Position numbers and translations under genes: made by a program
Assembly: GCF_000981225.1 (NCBI RefSeq)
Contig: NZ_LAJC01000071.1
Span: 1-32,619 of the forward strand
Reading direction: 5' to 3'
Origin: Allosalinactinospora lopnorensis
GTDB lineage: Bacteria > Actinomycetota > Actinomycetes > Streptosporangiales > Streptosporangiaceae
Length of the DNA stretch: 32,619 bases
Shown: positions 25,305 through 32,619 of the stretch, piece after piece
Layout of the letters: every line of letters begins with the position of its first letter
How positions within the stretch are numbered: position 1 is the stretch's first letter
The notes under the pieces: model-generated
Told to the model about the DNA's origin: nothing
Databases searched by the model: none
The model's input: the letters and a program-made list of their open reading frames with translations, nothing else

Positions 25305-26327
25305 CTATTCTTCGGTTCCGGGGGATTCTCCGACGCTGGGAGCCTTCTCGGGTTCGGTTTCCTCACCCGAGGCGAGCGGCTCGGTGGTCACTTCGCCCGG
25401 GCCCGCACCCTCGACGGCCTCGCGCAGGCGCTGTGCCGAGAAGGCCTCGTTGCCGAGAATCTCGTCGTTCAGATAGATCGACGGCGTCGCCTCGAACGCG
25501 TTCTCGCCGTCGTACCGCGCGTAGGCCTCGTTCGTGGCGTCGAGGACCTCCTCGGCGTAGCTGCCTTCGAGGAAGGAGTCGTCGATGCCCTGCTCACTCC
25601 CCCATTCCACCAGCTCGGGTAGTGTCATCGTGCGAAGCCGCTCCTCGCTCATCTCCTCCTGGGCCGCGGACGTGAGCTGCTGATAGTAGTCGCTGAACCG
25701 CCCGGCGATCTCGCTCTCGCGGTCGATCCGCTCGGCGAAGGCGGGGTCCTCGATCCCGACCTGCGCGCCCCATTCCTTCAGGTCGCCGGCCTCGTAGCCG
25801 ACCTCGTTCTCGGCGGGCTGGTTCTCGAAAAGGACATCGTTGTACTCGACGAACTTGCCGTGATCGGCCGCCGCACGGGCGGCCGCGCCCGCGCGCAGCG
25901 AGTTGGAACCGACCGGCTCGCCCCTCGGAGCGAAGATGCTGACCGGCCGGTAGTGCACGATCGCCTCACCGTCGCCGGCCATCTCCTGCAGGACAGCACC
26001 GCTTTCCTCCTCGAACTGCTGGCAGGCCGGGCACTGGTAGTCGACGTAGACCTCGACGACGGGAGCCTCGGTTCCCTCCTCGGCCACGACCACGCTGCCG
26101 TCCTGCTGCACGGACTGCGGGGGCAGCCCCGCATACAGTTCGCTCTGCTCGGTCTCGGGGCCGCTGTCGGCGGTGAGGATGAAGTAGCCGACGCCAACGA
26201 CGAGCAGCACCACGAGCGCGGCGGCTCCGATAACCGCGAGAATCCTGTTGCGTTTAGCGCGCTGCTGCTCCTTCAGCCGCTCCTGCCTGAGTCGCTCGCG
26301 GGCCGCACGCCGCGACGCCTTGCTCAT
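25305..26327 (-). CDS. Membrane-anchored DsbA-family thioredoxin-fold protein
   Basis: The 340-residue protein has a basic cytoplasmic start (RRAARERLRQERLKEQQRAK), one anchor helix (ILAVIGAAALVVLLVVGVGY) and an outer thioredoxin-fold domain with the redox motif CPAC in VDYQCPACQQFEEESG and the cis-Pro segment ATPSIYLNDEILG. The insert of helices between them is as in DsbA_4/thioredoxin_4 proteins. It should make or shuffle disulfides in exported proteins. The tail is Glu/Pro/Ser-rich. The MauE-like gene upstream is a likely redox partner, and lgt follows after 12 bases. Confidence 0.9.
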   Translation of the reverse strand: MSKASRRAARERLRQERLKEQQRAKRNRILAVIGAAALVVLLVVGVGYFILTADSGPETEQSELYAGLPPQSVQQDGSVVVAEEGTEAPVVEVYVDYQCPACQQFEEESGAVLQEMAGDGEAIVHYRPVSIFAPRGEPVGSNSLRAGAAARAAADHGKFVEYNDVLFENQPAENEVGYEAGDLKEWGAQVGIEDPAFAERIDRESEIAGRFSDYYQQLTSAAQEEMSEERLRTMTLPELVEWGSEQGIDDSFLEGSYAEEVLDATNEAYARYDGENAFEATPSIYLNDEILGNEAFSAQRLREAVEGAGPGEVTTEPLASGEETEPEKAPSVGESPGTEE

Positions 26328-26496
26328 GAGCCGATCACCGTTTCTCGCTGCTCTCTCGTGTTCGGCGGCACGGGGAGCGCCGCGCCCGCGGGCAACGGAG
26401 CGACGCGTGCCGCGGCCTGGTCAAGGTGTGCTCGTCCGCCCCGCCCGGACATGGCGGGCAGGCCGTCTGGGCCCTTTCCGGGCACAGGGGCACCGC

Positions 26497-27015
26497 TCAC
26501 CGGTACAGCCCGAAAAGCCGGTCGAGCGTGAATGGAGAGCGTGGCCAGACCATGACGATACCGGCCAGCGCCAGGAACCCGATATCGCGGGCGATGTCGA
26601 GCCCGTATTGCGTCTCGCCCGAAGCGACCTCACCGCCCGTGCCGAAGCACCCGCAGTCGATGGCCAGCCCGCGCGTCCACGCGGAGATGATGCCCGCGAT
26701 GAACACGATCATGAGCAGAGCGGTGACCGCACCGACATAACGCGTGGCCAACCCGACCACGAGCAGCAGCGCGAGCGCGAACTCGAACAGCGGGAGCGTG
26801 TAGCCGATGAACTCGGCGGCCCCCGGGGAGAACAGCTGGTACGCCTCGACGGACTGCACCGACAGCGCCGGCGGCAGCTTGGTGTAGGCTGCGAAGCCCA
26901 GCACCGCGGCGAGCCCCAGCCGCGCGAGCAGGCTCACCCAGGGCTGGACGGCGTCCCACCGCGCGGCCCGCGGCGAGGCGGCGCGGGCTGATGGTGTCTG
27001 CTCGTCGGTGTCCAT
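26497..27015 (-). CDS. MauE/DoxX-family membrane protein
   Basis: The 172-residue protein has four hydrophobic helices and the MauE-type features LLARLGLAAVLGFAAYTKL, FEFALALLLVVGLATRYVGA and the Cys motif AIDCGCFGTGGEVA. MauE proteins are thought to recycle DsbA/thioredoxin-like partners through the quinone pool, much as DsbB or VKOR do. ATG at 27015 follows AAGGAAAG. The DsbA-like gene begins 169 bases downstream on the same strand. Its upstream gap (27016-27282) holds a TAAGAT -10-like site at 27102-27107 but no good -35. Confidence 0.85.
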   Translation of the reverse strand: MDTDEQTPSARAASPRAARWDAVQPWVSLLARLGLAAVLGFAAYTKLPPALSVQSVEAYQLFSPGAAEFIGYTLPLFEFALALLLVVGLATRYVGAVTALLMIVFIAGIISAWTRGLAIDCGCFGTGGEVASGETQYGLDIARDIGFLALAGIVMVWPRSPFTLDRLFGLYR

Positions 27016-27282
27016 CGATCGGCTTTCCTTGGGCTCACGAGGGTCGAATCGGGTTCTGCGCACCCGGGTCCCGCGGGAGGAGCCCCGTCGCATCCCGCCA
27101 GATCTTACTCTGCGTGGCGGTCCTGCGACGGGGAGCCCGGAGCAGAGGCGGACCCTGGGCGCGGGCGGAACCCGGCGACCGCACGCAGACTCTAACCGCC
27201 GGTCCCGGCACGCGCATTCCGTTCCCTGTCCGCGGAGCGCCTTCACACCGGATTCTTACCGGGTCCCTCGCATGGCCGGACG

Positions 27283-28119
27283 TCAGCGCGAGCGCACCCC
27301 CAGCGCGAGCTCCTCGGCGAATCCGCGCACCGCGGTCAGCCCCGCGTCCAGGTCGGGGGCGTCGAGGATGCGCTGGCAGAACCCGGCGCCGACGATCACA
27401 CCGTCGGCGTAGCCGGCGACCTCGGCCGCCTGGGCGCCTGTGGAGATGCCCAGGCCGACGCAGACCGGCAGGCCGTCCTCGCCGGTGGCCTCGCGGGTAC
27501 GCCGCACCAGCCGTTCGGCGGTGTCGGCGACCTGCTCCCGGGTACCGGTGACCCCCATGAGCGAGGCCGCGTAGACGAAGCCGCGGCAGGCGTCGGTGGT
27601 CAGCCGCAGCCTCCGGTCGGTGGAGGACGGGGCGACCAGGAAGACCCGGTCCAATCCAGCCTCGTCGGTGGCCTCGAACCACTCCCCGGCCTCTTCGGGC
27701 AGCAGGTCCGGTGTGATGACGCCCGCGCCCCCCGCCTCGGCGAGGTCGGCGGCGAACCGGTGGACGCCGTACCGGTCGATCGGGTTCCAGTAGGACATCA
27801 CCAGGGCGGCGGCCCCTGTCTCGGCGGTGGCCGACACCACGCGCAGCACGTCCTTGGGGGTGGTTCCGGCCGCCAGCGCGCGGTCGGCCGCCCGCTGGAT
27901 GGTCGGGCCGTCCATGGTGGGGTCGGAGTAGGGAAGCCCCACCTCGACGATGTCGCAGCCTCCCGCGACCATGGCCTGGATGACCTTGATGGAGGCGTCC
28001 ACGTCCGGGAATCCGGCCGGAAGGTAGCCGATGAGCGCCGCCCTGCCCGCCGCCTTCGCCTCGCCCAGCTTGGTCTGCAGTGTCGTCGCCTGCTCCGGCG
28101 CCGTCCGCTCTCCGCTCAC
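27283..28119 (-). CDS. trpA: Tryptophan synthase alpha subunit
   Basis: TrpA cleaves indole-3-glycerol phosphate to indole and glyceraldehyde 3-phosphate and channels indole to TrpB. The 278-residue protein has the catalytic Glu and Asp in [19 protein letters not shown], the PAGFPD loop near the start, YWNPIDRYG, the phosphate-binding GVGLGIS-like segment ([18 protein letters not shown]) and [12 protein letters not shown] at 28119 overlaps the trpB stop by 4 bases (GTGA), so the pair is translationally coupled. It is the last trp gene of the cluster; the MauE-like gene begins 267 bases on. Confidence 0.96.
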   Translation of the reverse strand: MSGERTAPEQATTLQTKLGEAKAAGRAALIGYLPAGFPDVDASIKVIQAMVAGGCDIVEVGLPYSDPTMDGPTIQRAADRALAAGTTPKDVLRVVSATAETGAAALVMSYWNPIDRYGVHRFAADLAEAGGAGVITPDLLPEEAGEWFEATDEAGLDRVFLVAPSSTDRRLRLTTDACRGFVYAASLMGVTGTREQVADTAERLVRRTREATGEDGLPVCVGLGISTGAQAAEVAGYADGVIVGAGFCQRILDAPDLDAGLTAVRGFAEELALGVRSR

Positions 28120-29327
28120 TCCTGCTCTCCCTGCTCGTCCACGAACCCGAAGTAGGTCGCGGCGGTTTTGACGTCCTTGTCTCCCCGGCCGGAGAGGTTG
28201 ACCACGATGACCGCGTCCGGCCCGAGTTCGGCGCCGATCCTGCGGGCGCCGGCCAGCGCGTGGGCGCTCTCGATCGCGGGGATGATGCCCTCTCTCCTGC
28301 ACAGGAGCCGGAACGCCTCCATGGCCTCGTCATCGGGGATGGCGACGTAGCTCGCCCTGCCGCTGTCGGCGAGCGCGGCGTGCTCCGGGCCGACCGCCGG
28401 GTAGTCCAGACCCGCGGAGATGGAGTGGCTCGGTACCGTCTGGCCGTGCTCGTCCTGCAGTACGTAGGTGCGCGTGCCCTGGAAGACCCCGGGCGAGCCA
28501 CCGGTGATGGAGGCGGCGTGCCTGTCGGTGTCGACACCGTCGCCGCCGGCCTCGAACCCGTAGAGGCGGACCTCGGGGTCGGGGATGAACGCGGCGAAGA
28601 TGCCGATGGCGTTGGAACCGCCGCCCACGCACGCCGCCACCGCGTCGGGGAGCCGCCCTGTGAGCTCCAGGACCTGCGAGCGGGCCTCTTCCCCGATGAT
28701 GTAGTGCAGGTCGCGCACCATCGACGGGAACGGGTGCGGGCCCGCGACCGTTCCGAGCAGGTAATGGGTGTGGTCCACGTTGGCCACCCAGTCGCGGAAC
28801 GCCTCGTTGATGGCGTCCTTGAGCGTGCGGCTGCCGATCGTCACCCCGATGACCTCGGCGCCGAGCATCCGCATCCGCGCCACGTTGAGCGCTTGGCGCC
28901 GGGTGTCCTCCTCGCCCATGTAGATGACGCAGTCGAGGCCGAGGAGGGCGCATGCGGTGGCGGTGGCGACGCCGTGCTGGCCGGCCCCGGTCTCGGCGAT
29001 GACCCGGGTCTTGCCCATGCGCTTGGTGAGGAGCGCCTGGCCGAGCACGTTGTTGATCTTGTGCGAGCCGGTGTGGTTGAGGTCTTCGCGCTTGAGCAGT
29101 ACGCGTGCCCCGCCGCACTCGGCGGAGAAACGCGCCGCCTCGCTCAACGGGCTGGGCCGACCGGTGTAATCGCGGAGCAGCCGCCGCAGCTCGGTCTGGA
29201 AGTCCGGATCGTTCTTGGCCTTGGCCCACCCGTCGGCGACCTCGTCGAGCGCGGCGACGAGCGCTTCAGGGCTGAAGCGGCCCCCGTAGCGGCCGAAGTG
29301 GCCGCTCTCGCCCGGGGACGAGGGCAC
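28116..29327 (-). CDS. trpB: Tryptophan synthase beta subunit (5' end uncertain)
   Basis: TrpB joins indole and serine to tryptophan with pyridoxal phosphate. Seen: [15 protein letters not shown] at the start, the PLP-lysine motif [11 protein letters not shown], the catalytic [12 protein letters not shown], the phosphate loop [27 protein letters not shown] and SGRGDKD. The in-frame GTG at 29327 gives 403 residues but has no ribosome site. An ATG at 29350 has a GGAG at good spacing and would give [17 protein letters not shown] if one C were restored in GAACCAGAG, so the true start is probably 29350 with another one-base error. trpC lies upstream with a structured gap of about 200 bases between them. 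Confidence 0.94.
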   Translation of the reverse strand: MPSSPGESGHFGRYGGRFSPEALVAALDEVADGWAKAKNDPDFQTELRRLLRDYTGRPSPLSEAARFSAECGGARVLLKREDLNHTGSHKINNVLGQALLTKRMGKTRVIAETGAGQHGVATATACALLGLDCVIYMGEEDTRRQALNVARMRMLGAEVIGVTIGSRTLKDAINEAFRDWVANVDHTHYLLGTVAGPHPFPSMVRDLHYIIGEEARSQVLELTGRLPDAVAACVGGGSNAIGIFAAFIPDPEVRLYGFEAGGDGVDTDRHAASITGGSPGVFQGTRTYVLQDEHGQTVPSHSISAGLDYPAVGPEHAALADSGRASYVAIPDDEAMEAFRLLCRREGIIPAIESAHALAGARRIGAELGPDAVIVVNLSGRGDKDVKTAATYFGFVDEQGEQE

Positions 29328-29420
29328 AGCGGCTCTGGTTCGATGCTCATTGGGTTCTCCGTGGCCGCGCGGAGCGGCGGCTCGTTGGTTTGTCCGTCGG
29401 AACGGCTGGCACGGCGTCAC

Positions 29421-29493
29421 AGGGAGCGCGGGCCGGCCGGCGTCGTGGGCCGGCGGCGGGGGGGTGCCCCTTCAGGGCCGCCCCGGGCTCCCT
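29421..29493 (-). repeat. G/C-rich folded region between trpC and trpB
   Basis: AGGGAGC (29421-29427) pairs with GCTCCCT (29487-29493) and encloses further complementary blocks (GCCGGC with GCCGGC; GGCGGC with GCCGCC). The distal arm overlaps the stop codon of the mini-ORF just upstream on the transcript. Pairing is seen; a control role is inference. Confidence 0.45.
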
Positions 29494-29542
29494 AGCGCCA
29501 TCGACGTGCGGCCGGGCCGGCCGTGCGTATGCCCCAGGTCAT
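29492..29542 (-). CDS. 16-residue mini-ORF with two Trp codons
   Basis: The possible peptide is MTWGIRTAGPAARRWR. A GAGGA overlapping the trpC stop codon lies 3 bases before the ATG. Two of sixteen codons are Trp and four are Arg. It occupies the place where Streptomyces clusters have the small trpM gene but is much shorter and shows no clear match to TrpM. It may be a leader peptide for the folded region that follows, or chance. Confidence 0.3.
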   Translation of the reverse strand: MTWGIRTAGPAARRWR

Positions 29543-29548
29543 GGTTCC

Positions 29549-30355
29549 TCAGTGCCGATCCCGCAGGGCCGGGTGGGCCCCGGCGGTGACCAGGTCGGCC
29601 ACGGCATCGCGCGGATTGCCGCCCCGGACCAGGCTCTCCCCCACGAGTACGGCATCGGCGCCGGCCCCCGCGTAGGCCAGGAGGTCGTGCGGGCCGCGGA
29701 CACCGGACTCGGCGATCTTGATCCGGTCGCCGGGAACGAGCGGAGCCAGCTTGGCGAAGGTGTCCCGGTCGACCTGGAGAGTCTTGAGGTCGCGGGCGTT
29801 GACCCCGATGACGGTGGCCCCCGCTTCCAGGGCCCGCCGGACCTCGTCCGGGGTGTGCACCTCGACCAGTGGGGTGAGGCCGAGCGACTCGGCGCGTTCC
29901 ACCAGCGAGACCAGGGCGTCCTGCTCCAGGGCCGCGACGATCAGCAGTACCGCGTCGGCGCCGTAGACGAGCGCCTCCCACAGCTGGTACGAGCTGACCA
30001 CGAAATCCTTGCGCAGCAGCGGGGTGTCCACGGCGGCACGCACGCTGCCGAGGTCGTCGAGGCTGCCGCCGAACCGCCGCCCCTCCGTGAGAACACTGAT
30101 GAGGCAGGCGCCGCCGTCGGCGTAGTCCCGGGCGAGCGCGGCCGGATCGGCGATCGCGGCCAAGGGGCCTTTGGAGGGGCTGGAGCGCTTCACTTCGGCT
30201 ATGACCTGGACACCGGGACGGCGCAGCGCCGCTACGACGTCCTTGGGCCGCGGCACGGACTCGGCCTTCTCCTTGAGCCGCTCCAGGGGCGTGGCAGCCT
30301 GCCGATCGGTCAGATCGGCGCGTACTCCATCGAGGATCTCATCGAGCACGCTCAC
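29549..30355 (-). CDS. trpC: Indole-3-glycerol phosphate synthase
   Basis: TrpC closes the indole ring of tryptophan precursor CdRP to give indole-3-glycerol phosphate. The 268-residue TIM barrel shows [15 protein letters not shown] (catalytic Lys and phosphate contacts), [59 protein letters not shown] and the phosphate-binding [10 protein letters not shown] and [13 protein letters not shown] at 30355 follows GGAGGGGG. It has its own strong promoter about 210 bases upstream and is the first gene of trpC-trpB-trpA. Confidence 0.96.
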   Translation of the reverse strand: MSVLDEILDGVRADLTDRQAATPLERLKEKAESVPRPKDVVAALRRPGVQVIAEVKRSSPSKGPLAAIADPAALARDYADGGACLISVLTEGRRFGGSLDDLGSVRAAVDTPLLRKDFVVSSYQLWEALVYGADAVLLIVAALEQDALVSLVERAESLGLTPLVEVHTPDEVRRALEAGATVIGVNARDLKTLQVDRDTFAKLAPLVPGDRIKIAESGVRGPHDLLAYAGAGADAVLVGESLVRGGNPRDAVADLVTAGAHPALRDRH

Positions 30356-30356
30356 G

Positions 30357-30564
30357 TAGGACTGCCCCCTCCATTGACGTCCTCCCCCTCCTGGACGGAA
30401 GGGGATCCCGGCCTGCCGTGCACGCGGCTTCCGGCGGGTTCCTGTGCCACCGGCGACCGCCAGCCCCCCGGGCTGCTCTCCCGCCGTCTCCACAGGCGTT
30501 TACCGTCTCCGCCCGTCCGGCGGCGACACCCTGACGGCTCGGCCTCCGCCGCCAGAAGCCACGT
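30357..30564 (-). other. Leader of the trpC transcript
   Basis: About 200 bases lie between the trpC promoter and its start codon. Translating short ORFs here gives no Trp-rich leader peptide, and no T-box or riboswitch core was recognised. A weak CCCCTTCC-GGAGGGGG type pairing just before the trpC ribosome site could mask it. Confidence 0.4.
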
Positions 30565-30593
30565 ATCGTACATTTGCGTATTCAACCCGTCAA
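30565..30593 (-). promoter_or_regulatory. trpC promoter
   Basis: On the minus strand TTGACG (30588-30593), a 17-base spacer and TACGAT (30565-30570) form a near-consensus vegetative promoter. It stands between the DUF2752 terminator and trpC, so trpCBA is its own transcription unit. Confidence 0.8.
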
Positions 30594-30651
30594 TCCGGGA
30601 TGTGGTTCGCCTCCGGTCCGGATCCGGAGGCTTCTCGATGGAAATTACGAA

Positions 30652-30699
30652 GGACACAGGAGCTGACCGGATCCGGGCAGGACCGTAGCTCCTGTGTCC
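30652..30699 (-). terminator. Terminator after the DUF2752 gene
   Basis: GGACACAGGAGCT (30652-30664) and AGCTCCTGTGTCC (30687-30699) are perfect 13-bp complements with a 22-base loop, itself partly self-complementary. On the minus strand a short T-rich stretch follows. It lies 40 bases past the DUF2752 stop. Confidence 0.75.
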
Positions 30700-30739
30700 T
30701 CGATCGTATCGACCCGCCGGGTGAGAGCGGTCACCGCCC

Positions 30740-31177
30740 TCACCCCGGCGCGAGGAACGAGCCAAACGGCAGGTTCCGCACCACCCAGAAGGCCATGATG
30801 AGGCCGACCAGGAGATAGAGCCACATCGGACTGGGCATTCGGCGCGGCGCGGTCGGCGGCGGCGCCGGCCTGAACGACCGGTACACCCATCTGGCGTAGG
30901 CGAACGCGAAATACGGCAGGGCCGCCAGGAGGAACACGTTCATCTGCGCCGCGCCGGCTATGTCGAGATGGGTCAGCGCGTGCACCGCCCGCATGGTTCC
31001 GCACCCCGGGCAGTACGTCCCGGTGAGCATCAGCCAAGGGCAGAGGGGGTAGTTCCCCTCTTCGTTCGGGTCGACGAAGTGCAGCAGGGTGGCACCGGCC
31101 ACCCCCGCCCCGCCCAGCAGCAGGGGCGCGGTAGCCGGATGCAGCCGGCGCCATATGGACGCCGCGGTTCCGGTCAT
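30740..31177 (-). CDS. DUF2752 membrane protein
   Basis: The 145-residue protein has three hydrophobic helices and the DUF2752 signature: FVDPNEEGNYPLCPWLMLTG then YCPGCGTMRAVHALTHLD, with the CPxCG pair reminiscent of a metal or redox site. Function is unknown. ATG at 31177. It begins 11 bases past the CD225-like stop, so the two are one operon, and it is closed by a strong terminator before trpC. DUF2752 and CD225 genes are often neighbours in actinomycetes. Confidence 0.88.
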   Translation of the reverse strand: MTGTAASIWRRLHPATAPLLLGGAGVAGATLLHFVDPNEEGNYPLCPWLMLTGTYCPGCGTMRAVHALTHLDIAGAAQMNVFLLAALPYFAFAYARWVYRSFRPAPPPTAPRRMPSPMWLYLLVGLIMAFWVVRNLPFGSFLAPG

Positions 31178-31188
31178 CGGCGGCGATC

Positions 31189-31575
31189 CTAGTAGTCGTA
31201 CGTCGTCTCGTACGTTCCCACCGAGCTCATCGCCGCAGCGAAGATCACGAAGTAGAAGACGATGATGAGGACCCAGACGCCGATCGCGGCGAACAAGGCG
31301 ATGAGCGTGAACTTCTTCGCCTTGGCCGACTGCTCGTAGGCTCCCGCGTGGTCACCGACGTTCCACAGCTCCATGACCTTCGCCGCGGCGAGGATGCCCG
31401 GGATACCGAACGGCCAGCAGCAGAAGATCGTGGCGAGGATCGAGGGGACGAGCCAGTTGTCCGGAGGTGTGCCGCCCATCTGGGGTCCGGTACCGCCGTG
31501 AGGTGGGGGAGGGCCGTAACCGCCTCCGGGAGGGGGCGGCGGAGGAGGGGACCCTGGAGGTGGGCCGTAGCTCAT
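31189..31575 (-). CDS. CD225/dispanin-family membrane protein
   Basis: The 128-residue protein has a Pro/Gly-rich cytoplasmic start of about 40 residues and two helices: DNWLVPSILATIFCCWPFGI with the CD225 Cys pair and following GILAAAKVMELWNVGDHAGA loop, and FTLIALFAAIGVWVLIIVFY. It belongs to the family of interferon-induced transmembrane proteins, which alter membrane curvature in animals; the bacterial role is unknown. ATG at 31575 was chosen where the Pro-rich part begins; its AGGAAAG is 12 bases or more upstream. Likely co-transcribed with the DUF2752 gene. Confidence 0.85.
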   Translation of the reverse strand: MSYGPPPGSPPPPPPPGGGYGPPPPHGGTGPQMGGTPPDNWLVPSILATIFCCWPFGIPGILAAAKVMELWNVGDHAGAYEQSAKAKKFTLIALFAAIGVWVLIIVFYFVIFAAAMSSVGTYETTYDY

Positions 31576-31759
31576 AATCTGTCCGTCTTTCCTGAAAAGA
31601 GGTGAGTCCGTCAACAGCGCCATAAGGCGCGGGGCGCGACCGCCGGCAGGGGACATGGCCGAAAGCACGGTTTCACGCGCGATCGCAGGCAGAGTGAATC
31701 ATGCCAGGTTCTGCGGTGAAAGTAGGAACTGAGCACTCAGAAAACGCGTAAAGCCGAAA

Positions 31760-31797
31760 CCGGGCCTCCCCGTCCCGGCGGCCCCTCCGGGCCCCGG
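31760..31797 (-). terminator. Hairpin after the HGxxPAAW gene
   Basis: CCGGGCC pairs with GGCCCCGG with one bulged base and a long G/C-rich loop, followed on the minus strand by GGTTTCGGCTTT. It lies 10 bases past the stop codon. The remainder of the gap to the CD225 gene (31576-31759) has no clear promoter. Confidence 0.4.
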
Positions 31798-31806
31798 CGA
31801 AGGGGG

Positions 31807-32157
31807 TTACTTCGCGCCCGCGGTGGCCGGCTCCTTGCCGGAATCGCCGTCGTCGCCGCCCTTGACGGCCTCGGCGGCGGTCTCGGCCTCCGCGGCATCC
31901 TCCTGCTGGGCGGCCCACTCCTCCGCGGTCAACGGGCTCGGGCGCGGTTCTTTGCGGCCGAATCCGGCCATTTTCAGCGCGCCGGCGATGACCGCGCAGA
32001 CGGCGCTGAGAACCAGGCCGATCACGGTCCACTGGACTACGTCCTTGCCGAAGAAGATGATGCCTACACCGGCCACGCTCCAGACCACGATCCAGGAGAG
32101 GGTCAGGAACCAGGCGGCAACGGTGTTGCCGTGATCCTCATGGTGTTCGTCGGCCAT
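31807..32157 (-). CDS. HGxxPAAW-family membrane protein
   Basis: The 116-residue protein starts with His/Asp-rich MADEHHEDHGNTVAAW (the HG-AAW motif that names the family), has two helices (FLTLSWIVVWSVAGVGIIFF; WTVIGLVLSAVCAVIAGAL) and an acidic Ala-rich tail. It is an actinobacteria-specific protein of unknown function found regularly in trp clusters. ATG at 32157 follows GAAGGAG and shares one base with the stop of the Trp-associated membrane gene (TGATG), so translation is coupled. Confidence 0.88.
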   Translation of the reverse strand: MADEHHEDHGNTVAAWFLTLSWIVVWSVAGVGIIFFGKDVVQWTVIGLVLSAVCAVIAGALKMAGFGRKEPRPSPLTAEEWAAQQEDAAEAETAAEAVKGGDDGDSGKEPATAGAK

Positions 32158-32619
32158 CAAGGCTCCTTCGCATCCGCGTTGTCGTCACTGGTGACCGCCC
32201 CGTGGGACGCCGATGTGCCGTCCGGCCCGCCCGCGGTATCCTCCGGCACCCGCTCCACGGTGGGGTCTGCGCCGCTGTCGAGCGACTTCCACAGTTCAGC
32301 GGGGTCGCCGGTGCGGACCGCCACAGGGGCGCTGTGGCGATCGTACCTGTTGCCCATACCGGGCCAGGCAGCCCCCCGGGCGACCGTGACCACCCCCGCG
32401 ACCAGGAGAAGAAGTGCCCCCGCGGCCCCCAGGGCCGGCCACGCGGAATGCAGTTCCGGCGCGCCCATCTGGCCGTCGACCGTGAACTGCGCACCGGCCC
32501 GGCGGATCAGCGCCGCGGGACGGGTCCCGCTCCAGATGTCGTAGAGCGAGACCGCGCCGAAGAGCACAAGGAGCGCGCCCACCCCGCGGCGCGCCCACCC
32601 CGCGCCGGCCACCCAGGGC
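32157..32619 (-). CDS. Trp biosynthesis-associated membrane protein (partial, 5' end outside window)
   Basis: The open frame runs off the right edge, so only the C-terminal part is present. Seen are two hydrophobic helices (RRGVGALLVLFGAVSLYDIW; ALGAAGALLLLVAGVVTVA), an outer loop and a hydrophilic tail (GNRYDRHSAP, ELWKSLDSGADPT), matching the Trp_oprn_chp family (TIGR02234). These proteins are encoded next to trpE in actinobacteria; function unknown. trpE probably lies just beyond the window. The GTG at 32612 is in frame but the upstream codons remain open and hydrophobic family sequence is missing, so it is not the start. Confidence 0.85.
   Translation of the reverse strand, partial: PWVAGAGWARRGVGALLVLFGAVSLYDIWSGTRPAALIRRAGAQFTVDGQMGAPELHSAWPALGAAGALLLLVAGVVTVARGAAWPGMGNRYDRHSAPVAVRTGDPAELWKSLDSGADPTVERVPEDTAGGPDGTSASHGAVTSDDNADAKEP

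Noticed and set aside
30357-30564. T-box or Trp leader-peptide attenuator ahead of trpC
   Set aside because: No T-box core sequence and no short ORF containing clustered Trp codons were found in the leader.

Overview
The window is about 32.6 kb of GC-rich DNA from an actinomycete. GTG and TTG starts, G/C-rich third codon positions, a mycothiol-type maleylpyruvate isomerase fold, an ANTAR response regulator, HGxxPAAW and Trp-associated membrane proteins, and the order trp-lgt-glt-pyk-ANTAR regulator-liv all fit Actinomycetota. A Nocardiopsaceae/Streptosporangiales-like or Streptomyces-like host is my guess; no rRNA or other phylogenetic marker is present to settle it.

Layout, left to right. 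(1) 1-4255: minus-strand branched-chain amino acid ABC transporter operon livH-livM-livG-livF, closed by a terminator; LivH carries an unusual secreted-type N-terminal domain. (2) 4523-5112: PdtaR-like ANTAR response regulator, minus. (3) 5258-6210, plus: a compact tRNA-like gene with anticodon CAA but a class I (short variable loop) fold, its own terminator, then an HTH-LAGLIDADG protein. This pair is the most novel item. (4) 6430-7374: DUF1266 membrane protein. (5) 7475-12120: pyruvate kinase, a DJ-1/PfpI protein, a mycothiol-dependent isomerase-like protein with a 70-residue partner, an alpha-toroid prenyltransferase-like protein and a DUF2784 membrane protein. (6) 12220-18445: a 20-bp inverted repeat, a 48-bp tandem repeat and the glutamate synthase operon gltB-gltD. 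(7) 18882-21790, plus: a BpsA/DUF43-type aminopropyltransferase-like protein and a secreted GH16 beta-glucanase with a clear promoter-operator. (8) 21888-27015, minus: two paralogous single-pass membrane proteins, lgt, a membrane-anchored DsbA-like protein and a MauE-like protein. (9) 27283-32619, minus: trpA, trpB, a Trp-containing mini-ORF, trpC, DUF2752 and CD225 membrane proteins, HGxxPAAW protein and the Trp-associated membrane protein, which runs off the right edge.

The genes are mostly central nitrogen and carbon metabolism: branched-chain amino acid uptake, glutamate and tryptophan synthesis, the last step of glycolysis, and envelope protein maturation (lipoprotein diacylglyceryl transfer and disulfide formation). 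Accessory pieces (tRNA/LAGLIDADG pair, GH16, paralog pair) sit between these blocks.

Quality warning. Four conserved genes (the ANTAR regulator, pyk, gltD, gltB) each need exactly one inserted G/C to restore a full-length family protein, and up to three more genes show the same sign at their 5' ends. All look like single-base losses in short G/C runs, so I read them as sequencing or assembly errors rather than pseudogenes. Coordinates for those genes span the full repaired locus.
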